56,619 nucleotides of DNA, from the NCBI RefSeq assembly GCF_000308815.1, contig NZ_BAFX01000054.1, positions 1-56,619 on the forward strand, written 5' to 3'. Position numbers and translations under genes: made by a program. Below, in pieces: positions 52,393 through 56,619 of the stretch; within the stretch, counting starts at the first letter, position 1; each line of letters starts with the position of its first letter. The stretch is from Nocardia concava NBRC 100430 (lineage in GTDB: Bacteria > Actinomycetota > Actinomycetes > Mycobacteriales > Mycobacteriaceae). The notes under the pieces were generated by a model, which did no database searches, was not told the DNA's origin, and saw only the letters and a list, made by a program, of their open reading frames with translations.

Positions 52393-55300
52393 GCCCACCC
52401 GCATCGCGACCGTCACGCCGCGGGTGCCGAGCGATGCGCAACGCGCCGCTCTCACGGCCGGTGATCACTACGTCGATCTCTACGTCGAGTTGGTCGGCGC
52501 ACCGGACGCGCGGGCGCTGCGCCGGGCGATCGACACCGTGATGACCGAATGCCCGGTGCTGCACAGTGTGTTCCGTACCGACGGCGGTGCGATCCAGGTC
52601 CACGAGAATCAGCCCGTGGTGACCGCCGCGCTCAGCGTCGACGGGACCGATCCGGACGGCGTCGTGACCGAGTGGATCACTCGGGAACGCGGGTGGCCCA
52701 TGGATGTCGCACACGGGCCGCTGTACCGGCAGGCCGTCTTCGAGTTCCCGGACGGCCGTCTCGGCTGGTACCAGCGCTATCACCGGCTGGTCAACGATCA
52801 GCCGGGAACCCTCGCGCTGCTCGCCCGGGTGCGTGACGTCCTGGATTCGGAGCGGAACGACGAAGAGCACCTGGCGCCGGGCTCGAATCCGCCGTTCGGC
52901 TCGATGGCGGAGCGGTTGGAAAACGAACGCCGATACCGCGAATCGGGTGCGTGGTCCGCCGACCGGGACTACTGGGAGCAGACCCTCGCGGACGCCGTCC
53001 GGCCCGAAACTCCCGTGGCGGCTCTCGCGCCTTCCCGTTCCGGCGCTCCGGTCTGGGCGTCGGTGGGTGCCTCGGCCGAACTCGCCAGGGCCGCGCGGGT
53101 GTGCGGGGCCGGCGCGCCCGGGGTCATGCTGGCAGCGCTGGCCGTCTACGCGGCACGCCTGGCATCCACGGGGGAGTGCGTGGTCGCCCTCGATACCGGG
53201 GAAACCGCTGTGCCACTGCGAATCCAGGTATCGGCGCAGGCCGGGTTCTACTCGATCGCCAAGCAGGTCGGCAGGGAGTTGCGTAAGGCGCGGCGGCTCA
53301 GGTTCATTCCCGATATCGATGAGCCGTGGGCGGATTCGCCGGTGCACGGACAGTGGCCCCTCAGCGTGCGCATGCTCGGCGGAGCCGCCGTCGACGGTCT
53401 CGGCACCGCAAAGGTGAGCGAATGGCGCGGGGACGGCGACGAGTTCACCGTCTGCGTCGACGATCAAGCGGCCGGTGGCTGGCGAATCGCCCTTCCGGGA
53501 GCGCATCGTGCGCACCGGGATCGATTGATTCGACTGCTGGAACACCTGGTCGGGCAGCCGCATACGCCCGTCGCCCGGATCGATGTGGCCACATCGGACG
53601 AGATCGAGCATCTGGTCGGGACGCCGCCCGCCGAACCGGCCTCCACGACCCTCGCCGCGCTGTTCGCAGCGCAGGCGGCCCGGTCACCGGAGTCGTCGGC
53701 GATTGTCGGTCCAGGAGTCCAGCTGACCTATGCGGATCTCCACCGGGCATCGAATCGATTGGCGCGCAGGCTGATCGATCTCGGGGCAGGTCCGGAGCAC
53801 GTGGTGGCGCTCGCCTTCGGGCCGTCGGTCGAGCAGATCATCGCGGTGCACGCGGTACTCGCCACCGGTGCCGCATACCTGCCGCTGGAGCCCGAGCATC
53901 CGCGGTCACGCCACGCTCAGGTGCTCGAGCTCGCGCAGCCGGTGTGTGTACTCACTACCGCCCGCGACGGCTTCGAGATTGCCTCGACGGAGGTCTTGCG
54001 TATCGATGAGCTGGATCTGTCCTGCTACTCGGATGCGCCTGTCACCGACGCCGACCGCAGCGCGCCGCTACGGCCGGAAAACCTTGCGTACGTGCTGTTC
54101 ACCTCCGGTTCCACCGGTCAGCCCAAGGGTGTGGGCGTCACCCACGCGGCGGTGTGCGCTCATCTCGCCTGGATGCAGCACCTGCACCGGCTCGACGGCA
54201 CCGACGCGATCGTGCGCAAGACCGCACTGACCTTCGATGTGTCGGCGTGGGAAGTATTGTGGCCGTTCACCGTCGGCGCCCGGCTCGTGGTCGACGAGTC
54301 CGGCGCGCACGGCGATCCGGCCGAACTGGCACAGGCGATCAGCGAATACGGCGTCACCACTGTGCAGTTCACGCCGAGCATGCTCGCGGCGTACCGGCAG
54401 ACGGTGCCCGCGCCGATGGCCTCGAACGTGCGTCGCGTACTGCTCGCCGGTGAGGCGCTGCCGCCCGCCCTGGCCGCGGCCCTGCCCAGCATCGCCCCGA
54501 CGGCCCGCTACGACAACCTCTACGGTCCGACCGAGGCGACGATCGCGGTCACTCGGCACGCGATCGGCCGCGAAGGCTCCGCCACGGTGCCCATCGGCGC
54601 ACCCGCGTGGCAGGTCCGGGCCCATGTGCTCGACGCCTTCCTGCGGCCGGTCCCGGCGGGCGTGCCGGGCGAGCTCTATCTCGGCGGCGCGACGCTCGCG
54701 CGCGGCTATGTGCGCCGGGCGAGCCACACCGCGACGCGTTTCGTCGCCGACCCGTTCGGCGAACGGGGACAGCGGCTCTATCGCACCGGTGACATCGTGC
54801 GCTCGACCGGCCACGGCGAGCTGGAATACCTCGGCCGCCGCGACTTCCAGGTGAAGCTGCGCGGGGTGCGCATTGAACTCGGCGAGCTCGAATCGGTGCT
54901 CGCCGCACAGGAATCCGTCGCCCAGGCGGTCGCTGTGGTCGACAACCAAGCCGGTGGCCGTCTGATCGCCTATGTCACCCCGGCCGCGGGACACCGCATC
55001 GATCCGGCTGCCCTCGACGAGCGGTTGCGCACGATTCTGCCCAGACATCTGGTGCCCGCCGTGATCATCGGTCTCCCGGCGCTGCCGGTGAACCGGTCCG
55101 GGAAGCTGGACCGAAAGGCCCTGCCCGCGCCCCAGGTCGAGACGGCGGCCTTCCGGGCCCCGCGCACCGATACCGAGATCGCGCTTGCCGCAGCCTATTC
55201 CGAGGTGCTCGGCCGCGACCGTATCGGTGTGGACGATTCTTTCTTCGCGCTCGGCGGCGACAGCATCATGTCGATCCTGTTGGTGTCGCGAGCCCGCTCG

Positions 55301-56619
55301 CGCGGCATCGCGGTCACTCCTCAGCAGGTCTATGAGCATCGCACCGTCGCCCGCCTCGCGGTGATCGCCGAAACCGCTGGTGTGCAGGAGATTCCACTGC
55401 TCGCCGAACTACCGGGCGGCGGCGTCGGCGACATGCCGCTCAGCCCGATCCTCCGGTTCCTGGTCGAGCGTGGCGGCGACTTCCATCGCTTCTGCCAGTC
55501 CATGACCCTGGACCTGCCCGCCGGAATCGACCGGGGTGCACTGGTTTCCACGCTCACCGCGGTCATCGACCACCACGACATGCTGCGCTCTCGCCTCGAC
55601 CGTGACGAGACGGGGGACTGGCGGGTGCGGGTGACTCCGCCCGGCAGCATCGACGTGGACTCCCTCATCCACCGGGTCACCTACGCCGCCGACCTCCCCA
55701 CCGACGATCTCCGGGCACTCGCCGAATCCGAACTGAACGCGGCCGTCGACCGGATCGACCCCGCCCACGGCGCGATCCTGCGATTCGTCTGGCTCACACC
55801 GGATTCGGGCACCGCCCCCGGGATGCTCGTCATCGCCGCGCATCACCTGGCCGTCGACGGCGTCTCCTGGCGCGTCCTGCTGCCCGACTTCATTGCGGCC
55901 TGGGCGGCGGTCGCGGCGGGGAACACGCCGCAACTGCCCGCGGTCGGCACCTCCATGCGCCGCTGGGCGCACGCGCTCGTCGACACCGCACACACCGAGG
56001 CGCTCACCGCCGAACTGCCGCTGTGGCGCGAAATCGTCGAAGGCCCGGCACCCGCTTTCGGCGACCGCCGCTTCGATCCACGCCGTGACCTGGCCGCCAA
56101 TGCCGTGCACACCCGCGTCGAACTCGACGAACGCGACACCGCGGCCATCCTCACCGCCATTCCGGACCGCTACCGGGCCCGCGTCGCGGACGCGCTGCTG
56201 ACGGCGCTCGCACTGGCGGTGCTGCGCTGGCGATCCCGCCGCGGCGAGGACGAGCGGTCGGTGCTGCTGCGCCTGGAAGGCCACGGCCGCGATCAGGACG
56301 CGGTGCCCGGGACGGACCTGTCCCGCACCGTCGGCTGGTTCACCGCCATCGCCCCGGCCCGGCTGGATCTGACCGGCGTCGATCTCGACGACGCCTTCGG
56401 CGGCGGACCGGCCATGGGGATCGCCATCAAGACGGTCAAGGAACAGCTGCGGGCGCTGCCGCGCAACGGCTTCGGCTACGGCCTGCTCCGCTACCTCAAC
56501 CGGGACACCGCGGCCGCGCTGCCGCCCGGCGAACCGGGCGAGATCTCGTTCAACTACTTCGGGCACATCACCGGGCTCGACCTTCCGGAGGAGCTCGCCG
56601 GAATCGGCTTCCTGCCCAA
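52379..56619 (+). CDS. NRPS: degenerate C, adenylation, carrier, epimerisation (3-prime end outside the window)
   Basis: At least 1413 aa, running off the right edge. Residues about 10-420 form a condensation-type domain in which HHxxxDG reads YHRLVND, so it is probably inactive or atypical. The A domain (about 440-890) has LFTSGSTGQPKG, TFDVSAWEVL, LYGPTEATIA, YRTGDIV and LPVNRSGKLDRKAL. Its pocket read by eye (D-V-W-Q-L-A-L-I-A) resembles serine codes but with three changes. The carrier is ALGGDSIMS (Ser962). The last part has epimerisation-domain blocks: AHHLAVDGVSW, EGHGRD, SRTVGWFT, GFGYGLLRY and FNYFGH. A D-residue is therefore expected. The ATG overlaps the previous gene by 14 nt. Confidence 0.92.
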   Translation, partial: MTIVEPTRIATVTPRVPSDAQRAALTAGDHYVDLYVELVGAPDARALRRAIDTVMTECPVLHSVFRTDGGAIQVHENQPVVTAALSVDGTDPDGVVTEWITRERGWPMDVAHGPLYRQAVFEFPDGRLGWYQRYHRLVNDQPGTLALLARVRDVLDSERNDEEHLAPGSNPPFGSMAERLENERRYRESGAWSADRDYWEQTLADAVRPETPVAALAPSRSGAPVWASVGASAELARAARVCGAGAPGVMLAALAVYAARLASTGECVVALDTGETAVPLRIQVSAQAGFYSIAKQVGRELRKARRLRFIPDIDEPWADSPVHGQWPLSVRMLGGAAVDGLGTAKVSEWRGDGDEFTVCVDDQAAGGWRIALPGAHRAHRDRLIRLLEHLVGQPHTPVARIDVATSDEIEHLVGTPPAEPASTTLAALFAAQAARSPESSAIVGPGVQLTYADLHRASNRLARRLIDLGAGPEHVVALAFGPSVEQIIAVHAVLATGAAYLPLEPEHPRSRHAQVLELAQPVCVLTTARDGFEIASTEVLRIDELDLSCYSDAPVTDADRSAPLRPENLAYVLFTSGSTGQPKGVGVTHAAVCAHLAWMQHLHRLDGTDAIVRKTALTFDVSAWEVLWPFTVGARLVVDESGAHGDPAELAQAISEYGVTTVQFTPSMLAAYRQTVPAPMASNVRRVLLAGEALPPALAAALPSIAPTARYDNLYGPTEATIAVTRHAIGREGSATVPIGAPAWQVRAHVLDAFLRPVPAGVPGELYLGGATLARGYVRRASHTATRFVADPFGERGQRLYRTGDIVRSTGHGELEYLGRRDFQVKLRGVRIELGELESVLAAQESVAQAVAVVDNQAGGRLIAYVTPAAGHRIDPAALDERLRTILPRHLVPAVIIGLPALPVNRSGKLDRKALPAPQVETAAFRAPRTDTEIALAAAYSEVLGRDRIGVDDSFFALGGDSIMSILLVSRARSRGIAVTPQQVYEHRTVARLAVIAETAGVQEIPLLAELPGGGVGDMPLSPILRFLVERGGDFHRFCQSMTLDLPAGIDRGALVSTLTAVIDHHDMLRSRLDRDETGDWRVRVTPPGSIDVDSLIHRVTYAADLPTDDLRALAESELNAAVDRIDPAHGAILRFVWLTPDSGTAPGMLVIAAHHLAVDGVSWRVLLPDFIAAWAAVAAGNTPQLPAVGTSMRRWAHALVDTAHTEALTAELPLWREIVEGPAPAFGDRRFDPRRDLAANAVHTRVELDERDTAAILTAIPDRYRARVADALLTALALAVLRWRSRRGEDERSVLLRLEGHGRDQDAVPGTDLSRTVGWFTAIAPARLDLTGVDLDDAFGGGPAMGIAIKTVKEQLRALPRNGFGYGLLRYLNRDTAAALPPGEPGEISFNYFGHITGLDLPEELAGIGFLP

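Noticed and set aside
41944..56619. Siderophore (nocobactin-like) cluster
   Set aside because: No salicylate or hydroxamate genes, no cyclisation domains and no iron-uptake genes are visible in this part.
52379..56619. Firm serine prediction for the last A domain
   Set aside because: The eye-read pocket differs from known serine codes at three positions; no specificity is claimed.

Overview
The window is a 56.6-kb piece of a high-GC actinobacterial chromosome. Gene content and order point to the Mycobacteriales, most likely Nocardia. A backbone of cobD, SURF1, ptpA-like phosphatase, the Rv2231c-like PLP enzyme, Nif3, a C4 zinc-ribbon protein, RNase H/acid phosphatase, a CHAD protein and panB recalls the Rv2225-Rv2236 neighbourhood of Mycobacterium tuberculosis, but with large blocks inserted. 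No tRNA, CRISPR array, transposase or phage gene was seen.

Layout. 1-9 kb: mostly leftward accessory genes (an XRE/MmyB-type regulator, a CocE/NonD-like hydrolase, a one-gene fructose PTS permease, a YdcF/SanA-like protein, a TetR regulator, a gamma-carbonic anhydrase-like protein, a GlxA-type regulator) plus small ORFs. 9-20 kb: metallo-hydrolase, alanine dehydrogenase, an ECF41/SigJ sigma factor, then the conserved backbone from cobD to RNase H/phosphatase. 20-25 kb: alpha/beta hydrolase, RNase P RNA (rnpB), a slipin with a tiny membrane protein behind it, a small secreted protein, an RNB ribonuclease and a VOC protein. 25-36.5 kb: a DUF4246 protein, then a divergently controlled sugar operon: ROK repressor, ABC importer (binding protein, double ATPase, permease), SMP-30 lactonase, KDPGal-type aldolase, KDGal-type kinase, SDR dehydrogenase and a DgoD-like dehydratase. 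Together these make an apparently complete oxidative (De Ley-Doudoroff type) route from D-galactose, or a close relative, to pyruvate and glyceraldehyde 3-phosphate. 36.5-41.6 kb: two membrane proteins, a CHAD protein, prolyl aminopeptidase, a lipoprotein and panB.

41.9 kb to the right edge holds the left part of a hybrid NRPS/PKS gene cluster. Eight genes run rightward and every junction overlaps: free acyl carrier protein, acyl-CoA dehydrogenase, KASIII-like enzyme, FkbH-like glyceryl transferase, A-PCP protein, KS-(dead AT)-carrier-C protein, FkbK-like 3-hydroxyacyl-CoA dehydrogenase, and a C*-A-PCP-E NRPS cut by the window edge. The FkbH/I/J/K-like set without a visible FkbG methyltransferase suggests a hydroxymalonyl-ACP (or glyceryl-ACP) building block. 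It would feed a ketosynthase module whose own acyltransferase has lost its active-site serine. This is the most unusual system in the window.

Three families of dispersed palindromic repeats sit between genes (GAGTGGCACA type, CGTCATTCCGGCG type, and GGGGTTTCAGGGGC type), several of them placed like terminators. All functional statements come from reading the sequence and family knowledge; no database search was run.
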